Positions 8,227 to 16,761 of a stretch of 64,000 nt of DNA are shown here, one piece after another. The stretch is taken from assembly GCF_049478495.1 (NCBI RefSeq), contig NZ_CP168083.1, positions 1,364,001-1,428,000 of the forward strand, read 5' to 3'. Made by a program: the position numbers and the translations under genes. Source of the DNA: P36-A1 sp049478495 (GTDB lineage: Bacteria; Bacillota_I; Bacilli_A; JAJDGJ01). Under the pieces are notes generated by a model that was given only the letters and a program-made list of their open reading frames with translations, did not search any database and was not told the origin of the DNA. Each line of letters opens with the position of its first letter. The stretch's first letter is position 1.

Positions 8227-10440
8227 TTAGGCAAATTTATAATTATAATTTGCCTTTTTTCTTTTGTTTGTGTATGTAACTCTAGTACCTCTTTTACTTA
8301 GTTTACCCTTTTTATTATATTGTCTTCTTGTTCTTAATCTAAGTCTACCCTTTTTATAAGTTCTTATTTCTAAATAAGATTTAGATTTTGAATTAGCTTT
8401 TCTTTTTCCAACATTATTGTATTTTGTAATCGTATTCTTAGTTAAGGTTCCGTTTTTATAATTCTTGATTTGTCTTTTATTACGATAAGCTTTATAAACA
8501 TTAGATCCTTTTACTTTCTTAACTGTATAAGTTAAGTCATATGTTTTAATTCTTTTATTTTTTGTATTTCTTGTTTGAATTTGTTTTCTTGATATTTTAT
8601 TATTTTTATACCAATATGATGTAAGTGTTCTTTTTTTGTTGGATGCTACATAAAAAGTCCTTTTAGTTAAAGTTCTTTTACTAGAATATGTCCACGTCTC
8701 TTTTTTGTTTAATTTGTATGAGTTTGTGTAATATGATGTTGATGCTCTTACATTATTTTTAAATATTACATATATTGGTGTTTTAGTTTTATATGTTTTA
8801 TTTGAATTATATCTTTTAACATTTGAACCCACTTTATAATATGTTTCATTTTTTCCCTGTTTTAATATGTATTTTATATTATTTTCATTGTATTTTCCAT
8901 TTAAAAGTCGAAAGTCCATTGCAGTTATTTTATGTTTGCTGCTGAGTTTTCGATATTTAGTAAATTTTGTTGTAGCTTTTCCACTATTATTTATCTGACC
9001 TATATCATTAGCACCAGTTACATAAACATTTCCAGTATTTGTAACAATAAATGTATTCTTTCTAGTTATATAATATTTTGATACTTTTTGATTAGATGGT
9101 AAGCTTACTTTATGAGCATTTGTTTTAGTTCTATTTGTTTTATTGCCTGTTCCTAATTGTCCATAGTCGTTTGCTCCATATAAGTATAAACTTCCTTTAC
9201 TTATAAAAGCAGTATGTTTTGCATAGTTAAATATATTAGTATTAACATATTGAATTTCTCTAGCTGATTCAACCATATCTACTTTTGATGACATTAAATT
9301 ACTTGAAGATAGTGCCTTTATTTTAGTAGAGTTGTCCAGAATCGCATTTTTCATCAATTGATATGATAAGTTTGGCTTTATTGATAGTAGATTAGCTGCA
9401 GTGCCTGAAATCATAGGTGTTGACATACTTGTTCCTGAACTTTGAATATAACCATTATTGTTTTTACCATTTGCAGCACATATATTTTCTCCATAACCAG
9501 CAATATCTACTGTTTTAGCATTATAGTTACTATACCATGATCTATTATCATTTTTACTTATTGAATTAACAGATATAATATTTGGTAGATTAAAGCCTGC
9601 TGGATAGTCAATATTTTTACTATTTGAGTTTCCTGCAGCAGCTACTACTAAACCATTATAATTAGCAATTGAATTATAGAGTAGTTTATCAATTCCACTT
9701 GCATAATTAATACCTAGTGAAAGATTTAATACTTTAATATTATCATTCTTTGCTTTGTTTATAGCTCTGATTAGATTTGCAGTGCTACCATATCCATCAT
9801 CATCTAAAACTCGATATGATACTATTTTAGTTGTTCTATTTAAACCGATGTTTTTACCACCAATAGTACTTGCAACATGGCTACCATGACCATCTTTATC
9901 AACTATTTTTTTTGAATTTTTGGTAAAATCATAACTTTTTGAACTTACCAAACCTTTTAACTCTTTATGAGAAGCATTAACTCCTGTATCAAGTATACCT
10001 ACTTCTACCCAATTATGACCACTATAATCATTGCTCAATAAATTGTAGTTCATGTAATTACTACTTAAATGCCAAGTATTATTTATCGAGCAAGTTGAAC
10101 TAGTCATATAATTATTAATTTTATATTTAAAATTAGGGTTTACACTTTTTATTGTATCTAGTTGTTCTAATTCCTTTATTGTCTTGTCTAAATCTGTATT
10201 ATCTTCTAATATTATTTCTACTAGTTCAGCATCTTCAACATCTATTTCTATAGTTTCTTCTACACTATTGTTTGTTTCATCATTTATTTCTTCTTCGACT
10301 TCTTGTTCATTTGTTATTCCATCTTCTAATTCAATTATTAATGAGTCGTAAAATAAGTCTGTATCTAAGGCACTTAGTTTTATTGGACATAATATCATTA
10401 GCAATAATACTATTAATGTTAATATACGGTTATGTTTCAT
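8227..10440 (-). CDS. Secreted subtilisin-like serine protease with RCC1-like and basic repeat domains
   Basis: 737 residues. A signal peptide (about 1-24, LTLIVLLLMILC) is followed by an acidic linker and an I9-like propeptide (about 70-108). The S8 peptidase domain (about 140-385) has the triad Asp151 (GILDTGV), His185 (DGHGSHVA) and Ser338 (GTSMSTP), with oxyanion Asn271. Two RCC1-type repeats follow (GSLYLYGANDYGQLGTG and GNVYVTGANDIGQI, about 405-495). The last 220 residues are Lys/Arg/Tyr-rich imperfect repeats with GSNV motifs that resemble the product at 44330-44899. No sortase motif is visible, so it is probably released or held by its basic tail. Confidence 0.9.
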   Translation of the reverse strand: MKHNRILTLIVLLLMILCPIKLSALDTDLFYDSLIIELEDGITNEQEVEEEINDETNNSVEETIEIDVEDAELVEIILEDNTDLDKTIKELEQLDTIKSVNPNFKYKINNYMTSSTCSINNTWHLSSNYMNYNLLSNDYSGHNWVEVGILDTGVNASHKELKGLVSSKSYDFTKNSKKIVDKDGHGSHVASTIGGKNIGLNRTTKIVSYRVLDDDGYGSTANLIRAINKAKNDNIKVLNLSLGINYASGIDKLLYNSIANYNGLVVAAAGNSNSKNIDYPAGFNLPNIISVNSISKNDNRSWYSNYNAKTVDIAGYGENICAANGKNNNGYIQSSGTSMSTPMISGTAANLLSIKPNLSYQLMKNAILDNSTKIKALSSSNLMSSKVDMVESAREIQYVNTNIFNYAKHTAFISKGSLYLYGANDYGQLGTGNKTNRTKTNAHKVSLPSNQKVSKYYITRKNTFIVTNTGNVYVTGANDIGQINNSGKATTKFTKYRKLSSKHKITAMDFRLLNGKYNENNIKYILKQGKNETYYKVGSNVKRYNSNKTYKTKTPIYVIFKNNVRASTSYYTNSYKLNKKETWTYSSKRTLTKRTFYVASNKKRTLTSYWYKNNKISRKQIQTRNTKNKRIKTYDLTYTVKKVKGSNVYKAYRNKRQIKNYKNGTLTKNTITKYNNVGKRKANSKSKSYLEIRTYKKGRLRLRTRRQYNKKGKLSKRGTRVTYTNKRKKANYNYKFA

Positions 10441-10617
10441 TGTCTTTCCTCCAACTTATATTAACAATATTATAACATTAACTTTAAATACAAAATACGA
10501 ATTAACTTTGTTTAATTCTTAATATTCTATTAATATATAGTTGATTTTATCTTTACTTATTTATTGCTTTTATATTTTTATTTCAATCATTTATATGTTA
10601 CAGTATATCTATGAGTG

Positions 10618-10635
10618 ATATGTTTATAAACATAT
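10618..10635. promoter_or_regulatory. 18-bp perfect palindrome, candidate operator for the peptidase gene
   Basis: ATATGTTTATAAACATAT is its own reverse complement and lies 34 bp upstream of the next ATG, where a repressor would overlap the transcription start. The cognate regulator is unknown. Confidence 0.4.
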
Positions 10636-10668
10636 TAAGAAAATATATACGATAAGGAGAAATTATTT

Positions 10669-12309
10669 ATGAAATGGCAGACAAAAGAAGAGTTATTAGC
10701 TTTAATGAAAGAATTAGTAGCAATTAAAAGTATATCAGCTACTGTTGATGAGGTGAATGCTGCAAAGTATGTCTTTGAACAACTTTCTAATTTAGAGTAC
10801 TATAAAAATAATCCTGATCATTTAAGATTAGTTGATGTAAAAGGAAACTTTGAAAGAAAAGCTGTTGTTGCTTTAATGAGTAAAGGTACTTCTAAAAATA
10901 CATTATTAGGTGTTGGTCATTTTGACACTGTTGGTATTGATGATGCTGGTATTTTAAAAGATTATATTTTAAACCCTGATGAATATACTAAGCAGATTGG
11001 TAGATTAAATTTAGACCCAGCTTCTAAGGAAGATTTAGCTTCTGGTGAATATTTATTTGGACGTGGAGTAATGGACATGAAAGCTGGTGTAGCTTTACAT
11101 ATGCAAAACTTAGAATACTATTCTAATAGCGATTCATTTGATGGTAATTTGTTAATTTCTTTTGTTGGGGACGAAGAAACTAACTCTGAAGGTGTTCTTG
11201 CAGCAGTTTGTGAAGTTGCTAAAATGGTCGAAGAATTCGACTTAGTTCCTATTGCAGCATTAGATACTGAACCTGATTTTGCATCTTATCCTAATGATGA
11301 TAATAAATACATGTATTTAGGTACAGTTGGAAAATTACTTGCTGGTTTCTTTGTTTTAGGAAAGGAAACTCATGTTGGTGAGTCTTTAGCTGGTTTAAAT
11401 ACTCATTTGATATTAGCTAATATTGTTAAACGTATGGAACTTAATTTAGATTTTTGTGAAAAAGTTGGAAAAGAAGTTACTCTACCTCCTACTAGTCTAA
11501 AAATGGAAGATCATAAACGTTTATATAATGTTCAAACACCATTATCAGGACATATTTACTATAATTTACAAACATTTAAAGATTCTCCAAAAATATATAT
11601 GGAAAAATGCGTTAAAATTGCAACTGATGCTATCAATGAATCATATGAATTTGTATTAGAGATGAATAAAGAATTTAAAGAATTATCTAATCTACCATTA
11701 GTTCCACTAAATTTAAATCCTCAAGTTTATACATATGCTGATTTTTATGATGAAGTTAAAAATGAATTTAGTAATATTGATGAACTATTAACTACAAAAA
11801 TAGAAGAACTTCAACAAAAACAATTAGATGAAAGAGATTTAACTTGTTCATTAATCCAATATATGCAAGAGATATCAAGTAATAAAAATCCAAAAGTTAT
11901 AGTTTTCTTTGCACCACCTTACTATCCACATGTTAGCTTAGATGATTCTAAACCTAACCATAAGGCTGTTATTGCTGCAAGCACTGAAACAATTGCTTAT
12001 GCAAAAGAAAAATTTGGTGTTGATATTAAACAATGTAACTATTTCCAAGGTTTATGTGATTTAAGTTATTTTGCATTAGAAGATGCTGAAGATGTTTTAG
12101 CATATTTAAAACCGAATATGCCTACTTTAGATAAAACATATACTTTACCTTTAGATGATATTTCTAAAATAAATGTGCCGGTAATTAACTATGGACCTCA
12201 TGGACGTGACCCACATAAATATACTGAAAGAATACTAGTTGATTACTCATTTGAAGTAGTACCTGTAGTTCTTAAAAAGCTAATTGAAAATTTATTTAAT
12301 AATTTATAA
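10669..12309 (+). CDS. RocB-like M20 family metallopeptidase
   Basis: 546 residues, close to the length of Bacillus RocB (arginine utilisation protein) and longer than ordinary M20 peptidases. Zinc-site motifs are visible: GVGHFDTVG (His/Asp), GRGVMDMKAG and the catalytic SFVGDEETNSEG, with a late metal His in NYGPHGRDPHK. RocB enzymes are presumed intracellular peptidases or deacylases linked to amino-acid use; the substrate is not known. AAGGAG precedes the ATG, and a perfect palindrome upstream suggests local control. Confidence 0.85.
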   Translation: MKWQTKEELLALMKELVAIKSISATVDEVNAAKYVFEQLSNLEYYKNNPDHLRLVDVKGNFERKAVVALMSKGTSKNTLLGVGHFDTVGIDDAGILKDYILNPDEYTKQIGRLNLDPASKEDLASGEYLFGRGVMDMKAGVALHMQNLEYYSNSDSFDGNLLISFVGDEETNSEGVLAAVCEVAKMVEEFDLVPIAALDTEPDFASYPNDDNKYMYLGTVGKLLAGFFVLGKETHVGESLAGLNTHLILANIVKRMELNLDFCEKVGKEVTLPPTSLKMEDHKRLYNVQTPLSGHIYYNLQTFKDSPKIYMEKCVKIATDAINESYEFVLEMNKEFKELSNLPLVPLNLNPQVYTYADFYDEVKNEFSNIDELLTTKIEELQQKQLDERDLTCSLIQYMQEISSNKNPKVIVFFAPPYYPHVSLDDSKPNHKAVIAASTETIAYAKEKFGVDIKQCNYFQGLCDLSYFALEDAEDVLAYLKPNMPTLDKTYTLPLDDISKINVPVINYGPHGRDPHKYTERILVDYSFEVVPVVLKKLIENLFNNL

Positions 12310-12422
12310 TATGGTAGAAGAAAAGTAATTACACTTTTGCCTTCTTCCATTACACCGTAGTACAAGTCTTTTATACGATAATACATTTATATTATTCACA
12401 AACGACTTAGATATTATTAAAG

Positions 12423-12454
12423 AGGATAGACCAAACCTGGCCTATCCTTTTTTT
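12423..12454 (+). terminator. Terminator downstream of the RocB-like gene
   Basis: AGGATAG (12423-12429) pairs with CTATCCT (12442-12448), extended by CC/GG, and runs into seven T. It ends the rightward transcript from 10669. Confidence 0.75.
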
Positions 12455-12702
12455 ATAGATAAGATGTTTAGGTTTAGTAGAAAATTAACCCCATGCATTC
12501 CGTATTGATGATATAGTCCTAATTTTGAATTAGCCACTTAATATATTTTTTCATCACTAAGTTACACTTTTGTAGTTTATTCAATTTCATGAAATTGATA
12601 TAGATTCATGTTGTTTTATTACCTTATTTCATGATGATTAATCGTAATAAAAGTCTTAACCATTATCCCAATTTATCTAGATACCCTTTTATGCTTCTAA
12701 TC

Positions 12703-12831
12703 TTAGAATAGTTTATCCACCTTCATATTATCAATACCAGGTGCGCCTTTATTACTTTTAACTCTCTTTATTGCCAGTTTGATATTTTCTTTAATTACTA
12801 GTTTCCCAGTTAATCTCATCGCGCTGCTCAT
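12703..12831 (-). pseudogene. Remnant of a group II intron reverse transcriptase/maturase (5' end)
   Basis: On the minus strand 42 codons read MSSAMRLTGKLVIKENIKL then AIKRVKSNKGAPGIDNMKVDKL before a stop. The NKGAPGIDxM pattern is the conserved start of the RT0/RT1 region of LtrA-type intron proteins, which normally run over 400 residues. Downstream sequence (to about 12470) has stops in every frame. Sequence upstream (12832-12960, read leftward) has structured-RNA character (CTAGTGGAAGTCAGC), as in an intron 5' part. It is a deleted, decayed copy. Confidence 0.65.
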
Positions 12832-12968
12832 TCTTCTACACCTAGATCTATTCAAGTACATACCAACTACCTTCACTATCAAAGATTACGTCATTCAGTA
12901 CCATTGACTACTTTCTTACTATGAACTTAGCTGACTTCCACTAGTTAGATATACTGAATGGCACTCAT

Positions 12969-13002
12969 AAAAAATGGATTCAATTAAATGGATCCATTTT
13001 TT
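12969..13002. terminator. Bidirectional hairpin at the edge of the intron remnant
   Basis: AAAAAATGGAT (12969-12979) pairs with ATCCATTTTTT (12992-13002) as a perfect 11-bp stem that would act as a terminator in either direction. Confidence 0.6.
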
Positions 13003-13326
13003 ATATCTCCTAACATCTGCTTTTAATTTTGTATCATTAATATCATTTTATATATAAATTGTAAAAGCTAATACTCTAATATAAAAAGCTTTGTACTTGC
13101 GATAAATGATGTCACTTCACAGACCTGAAATAAAAAAGTATAAACATGCTCCTTTAAAATATCACAGTATTAATGATACTCTTGTTATACTTTGTATTAA
13201 TAAGATAAGGTTTATATGTAATTATTACGATTACTCTTTAACCTTATCTATACCTAGAATAGATAAATATGCAAAGTTATCAAATAAAATGTAAGCATTT
13301 AAACAACAACATACTTTCAAACTTAA
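13003..13326. other. Gene-free spacer
   Basis: AT-rich sequence with no convincing gene. One 62-codon frame (13106-13294) lacks a ribosome-binding site and any recognisable motif. Confidence 0.5.
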
Positions 13327-13363
13327 AATGAGCACTTAACAAATGAATTAAGTGCTCATTTTT
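13327..13363. terminator. Strong bidirectional hairpin
   Basis: A perfect 13-bp stem: AATGAGCACTTAA (13327-13339) pairs with TTAAGTGCTCATT (13348-13360), flanked by T runs on both strands. It most likely ends the leftward galactarate/glucarate operon. Confidence 0.7.
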
Positions 13364-13399
13364 GACCTGCAAATTACTTTGTGCCAATTTATTTTGTTG

Positions 13400-13448
13400 A
13401 TACATCAAACAAAAACCAGTATTTTGTAGTGGACTTTGTTTGATGTAT
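13400..13448. repeat. 14-bp inverted repeat just past the gar/gud operon
   Basis: ATACATCAAACAAA (13400-13413) and TTTGTTTGATGTAT (13435-13448) are perfect inverted copies 21 bp apart. There is no T run after it, so it looks less like a terminator and more like an mRNA 3'-end stabiliser or paired binding sites. Confidence 0.6.
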
Positions 13449-13465
13449 ATTTTTAAATTTATGTT

Positions 13466-14362
13466 TTATTCTTTTACTAGATCCATATCTACTAAAATTG
13501 CTTTTAATTTAGCTTTTTCTTCTGTTGTTAATTCTCCAATTGGATCTAAACATTTTCCTACTGGAATACCTTGCATTACTAATCCTTCTTTAATTACTGC
13601 AGGGAATGTTCCCATTGCCGTTGCAATTCTTAGTGGAGCTAATTTAAATTGTGCTTCTAATGCACCTTCTAAATCTCCTGCAACGTATTTATCATAGATG
13701 TCAGCAACTACTCTAGGTGCTACATTAGCGCATGATGCAATTGCACCTGTTGCTCCGTAAGCTAGACCTGCATAAATAATTGTATCTCTACCCATCATTA
13801 CATGGAAATCTTCAAGATGTCTTGTTAATCTGATATATTCTGCTGAATTTGTCATATCTCCTGTACTATCTTTAACTCCAACAATGTTTTCAATTTCTGC
13901 AAGTTTTGCAACTGTTGCAGGTGTAATTGTAACATTAGTTTTTGGTGCGTTATTATATAAGATAATTGGAAGTTTTGTACTTTCTGCAATATCTTTAAAA
14001 TACTTATATAATTCTTCTTGTGTTTGTGAAACAAACATTGGTGTTAGCACTGAAACTGCATCTACTTGTACTTCATCACATATTCTTACAAGTTCTATTG
14101 CACCTCTTGTAGTTATGTGGTTTGCACCTGCATATAGAGGAACTCTATTTGCTACTACTTCTTTTGTAAATTCTAGTATTTTTTTGTACTCTGCATTATC
14201 AAATGCATAAAACTCTCCTGTTGTTCCTAGTGAAAAGATTCCATGAACCCCTTCATTTATTAAATGATCTATCATTTGTTTTAGTACTGGGTAGTTTACT
14301 TGTCCATCTTCAGTTAATGGTGTAATAACTGGTGGTACTATTCCATATGGTTTAAATGACAT
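13466..14362 (-). CDS. DapA-family lyase, probable 5-keto-4-deoxy-D-glucarate aldolase (or KDG-type enzyme)
   Basis: 298 residues, a full-length TIM-barrel lyase of the DHDPS/NAL superfamily. GTTGEF (about 46-51), Tyr136 in ILYNNAPKTN and Schiff-base Lys164 in GVKDSTGD are visible. It is last in an operon with galactarate and glucarate dehydratases and tartronate semialdehyde reductase. The pathway needs an aldolase giving pyruvate plus tartronate semialdehyde, and no GarL (HpcH family) is present, so this gene is the best candidate. A decarboxylating KdgD role is the alternative. It is unlikely to be biosynthetic DapA given its neighbours. Confidence 0.75.
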   Translation of the reverse strand: MSFKPYGIVPPVITPLTEDGQVNYPVLKQMIDHLINEGVHGIFSLGTTGEFYAFDNAEYKKILEFTKEVVANRVPLYAGANHITTRGAIELVRICDEVQVDAVSVLTPMFVSQTQEELYKYFKDIAESTKLPIILYNNAPKTNVTITPATVAKLAEIENIVGVKDSTGDMTNSAEYIRLTRHLEDFHVMMGRDTIIYAGLAYGATGAIASCANVAPRVVADIYDKYVAGDLEGALEAQFKLAPLRIATAMGTFPAVIKEGLVMQGIPVGKCLDPIGELTTEEKAKLKAILVDMDLVKE

Positions 14363-14380
14363 ATATGTTTCTCCTAACTA

Positions 14381-15265
14381 TTATTTTTTTACTGATACAT
14401 TTGAGATTTTTTCATAAAATTTTACTATTGCACTATGATCATCTTGACCATTTCCATCAGCTTTAAGTGATTGCATAATTTCCATGATTTGTGCTGTTAA
14501 TGGTAAAGCTGCATTAACATTGTGAGATGCATTTAAGGCATTAGTTAAATCCTTAATATGTAAATCAATTCTAAATCCTGGAGCAAAGTCTCCTGCAATC
14601 ATCATTGGAGCTTTAGCATCTAATACTGTTGAACCAGCTAAGCCACCTCTAATTGCTTGAAATACTAATTCAGGATCTGCTCCTGCTTTTTTTGCAAGTG
14701 TTAATGCTTCTGAAACTGCTGCGATGTTTAATGCTACTACTATTTGATTTGCTAGTTTTGCTGTATTACCTGCTCCTAAAGCACCAACATAAACAACACT
14801 TGCAGCCATACTCATTAATAAATCATAATATTTATCAAATGTTTCTTTATTTCCACCACACATTACTGATAAAGTACCATCAATTGCTTTTGGTTCTCCA
14901 CCTGAAACTGGGCAATCTAATAATTCAATACCTTTTGTTGCTAGTTCTGCACCAATTGCTTTTGATTCAACTGGATCAATAGAACTCATATCTAAAATAA
15001 CTGTTCCTTCTTTTGCTTTTGAAGCAATTCCATTTTCTCCAAGACAAACTTCTCTCACTTGAGGAGAATTTGGTACCATTGTTATAATTACTTCACATTG
15101 TTCTGCTACTTCTGCATTATTTTTAGCCGCTTTAGCTCCTGCTGCTACTACTTCATCTATTTCTTTTTGACCAATACTATAAACTACAACTTCATGTCCA
15201 GCTTTTAATAAATTGATACTCATAGGTTTCCCCATAATTCCTAATCCTATAAATCCTACTTTCAT
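14381..15265 (-). CDS. garR: 2-hydroxy-3-oxopropionate (tartronate semialdehyde) reductase
   Basis: 294 residues, the same length as and very similar throughout to E. coli GarR. It reduces tartronate semialdehyde to D-glycerate with NAD(P)H. The N-terminal Rossmann motif GFIGLGIMGKPM, the substrate loop DCPVSGGEPKAIDGTLSVMCGG and the catalytic lysine region GAGNTAKLANQ are present. The C-terminal IRGGLAGSTVLDAKAP and FRIDLHIKDL are diagnostic of GarR. It lies between the permease and the DapA-family gene in the operon. Confidence 0.93.
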   Translation of the reverse strand: MKVGFIGLGIMGKPMSINLLKAGHEVVVYSIGQKEIDEVVAAGAKAAKNNAEVAEQCEVIITMVPNSPQVREVCLGENGIASKAKEGTVILDMSSIDPVESKAIGAELATKGIELLDCPVSGGEPKAIDGTLSVMCGGNKETFDKYYDLLMSMAASVVYVGALGAGNTAKLANQIVVALNIAAVSEALTLAKKAGADPELVFQAIRGGLAGSTVLDAKAPMMIAGDFAPGFRIDLHIKDLTNALNASHNVNAALPLTAQIMEIMQSLKADGNGQDDHSAIVKFYEKISNVSVKK

Positions 15266-15307
15266 TTTTCATTCTCCTATCTTAAACTTTATATATTTTT
15301 ATTATAC

Positions 15308-16723
15308 TTATTTTATAAACAGTTGTAATACTAATAGCATTGCAACTCCAACACCAGACATTATCATTGATATTGCAAATTTGCAGAGCACTTGATCTTT
15401 AATGTCTTTAATACCAAACATACCATTGAACACCCAGAATCCACTATCATTAAAGTATGAGAATGAAATAGAACCTATACAACATGCTTGTGCAAGTAGT
15501 ACAGCATTTACATCTAATACTCCCATTAATGGTGCTGTTAGTGAAGCTGCTGTTGTTATTGCTACTGTTGCAGAACCTAATGCTATTCTCATTAATGCAG
15601 CTATAATTACTGGAATTAATATGGCTGGAAGTGGTGTATTTATTACTAATTCACCTAATGCATCTCCAATTCCACTTACCTTAATAACGTTTCCTAAAGA
15701 ACCACCAGCTCCTGTAATTAACATGATTATTCCTGTATCTCTAATAGCAGCATCCATAGTTCCAATTACTTCTGATTTTGAATCTTTTCTTACTAATCCA
15801 TAAATTGATAGTAATGTACCAATTCCTAAAGCTATTATTGGTTGACCTAAGAATGCTACAAAGAAGTCAAATACATCTCCTCCACTAAAGCCAATTAAAT
15901 CAATAACTGTTTTTGCAAGTATTAAAATTAATGGCACAATTATTGGAGCGATTGAATTTAATAAAGGTGGTAAGTTTTTTTCACCCATTAATTTATCAAG
16001 CTCTTCCATTGATTTTAAGTACTCTTCTTTAAACTCTTTACGATCATATTCACCATTTTCTAATGGAATTTGATAGATTTTTTTACCAACCCATTTAGAA
16101 TATAAAACTCCAGCAATTAACATTGGAACAGATATCAATGCTCCAGTAATAATCATTTGTCCTACATCTACACCTAGCATTCCAGCTGCTGTAAGCGGTC
16201 CTGGAGTTGGTGGAACCATTGTATGTGTTAACTGTAAACCAGCTGCCATAGATAAGGCAAGTCCTACTACTGATTTACCAGTAACTTTAGATAAAGCTTT
16301 ACAAAGTGGTGCAAATATTACTAATGCTGAATCGGCAAATACAGGAATTGCTATAAACCAACCAGTAATTGCTAATGCCCACTCTTCTCTTTTACTACCT
16401 ACTGCTTTTATAAAAGTATAAGCCATTTTTTCTGCAGCACCTGATTTTTCTAAGATACCACCCATCATTACACCTAAACCGATAATAATACCCGTACTTT
16501 TTAGTGTACTTCCAAACCCATCTTGAATTGCTGTTAGCAATCCTGTTTTAGTAGTTCCATCAGCTAATGTTAAATCACCAGGCGACATTCCACCAATTAA
16601 ACCAGCAATAATTGCTGCAATTAGTAATGCAATAAATGTATGTACTTTAGTTTTCATTACTAAAAGTATCATTACGATAATACCAATAGCTAACCCAAGT
16701 AGCATTCTTGTTGAATCATCCAT
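15308..16723 (-). CDS. GntP-family permease, predicted aldarate/gluconate importer
   Basis: 471 residues, very hydrophobic with about 12-14 membrane segments, typical of GntP/GntT sugar-acid:proton symporters. Segments such as GLGVMMGGILEKSGAAEKMA, VPPTPGPLTAAGMLGVDVG and CIGSISFSYFNDSGFW are family signatures. Its position inside the garD-gudD-garR operon implies uptake of galactarate and/or glucarate, where E. coli uses an MFS GudP/GarP protein instead. Confidence 0.9.
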   Translation of the reverse strand: MDDSTRMLLGLAIGIIVMILLVMKTKVHTFIALLIAAIIAGLIGGMSPGDLTLADGTTKTGLLTAIQDGFGSTLKSTGIIIGLGVMMGGILEKSGAAEKMAYTFIKAVGSKREEWALAITGWFIAIPVFADSALVIFAPLCKALSKVTGKSVVGLALSMAAGLQLTHTMVPPTPGPLTAAGMLGVDVGQMIITGALISVPMLIAGVLYSKWVGKKIYQIPLENGEYDRKEFKEEYLKSMEELDKLMGEKNLPPLLNSIAPIIVPLILILAKTVIDLIGFSGGDVFDFFVAFLGQPIIALGIGTLLSIYGLVRKDSKSEVIGTMDAAIRDTGIIMLITGAGGSLGNVIKVSGIGDALGELVINTPLPAILIPVIIAALMRIALGSATVAITTAASLTAPLMGVLDVNAVLLAQACCIGSISFSYFNDSGFWVFNGMFGIKDIKDQVLCKFAISMIMSGVGVAMLLVLQLFIK

Positions 16724-16761
16724 GTTTTTTATCCTCTGTCCTTTATATTATTGATTAAAAA

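Noticed and set aside
13106..13294. 62-codon frame on the plus strand in the gene-poor interval
   Set aside because: No ribosome-binding site, no recognisable motif, no neighbour in operon arrangement, and such frames are common by chance here.
13466..14362. Calling the lyase biosynthetic dapA
   Set aside because: It is embedded in an aldarate catabolic operon with no lysine-pathway genes nearby.
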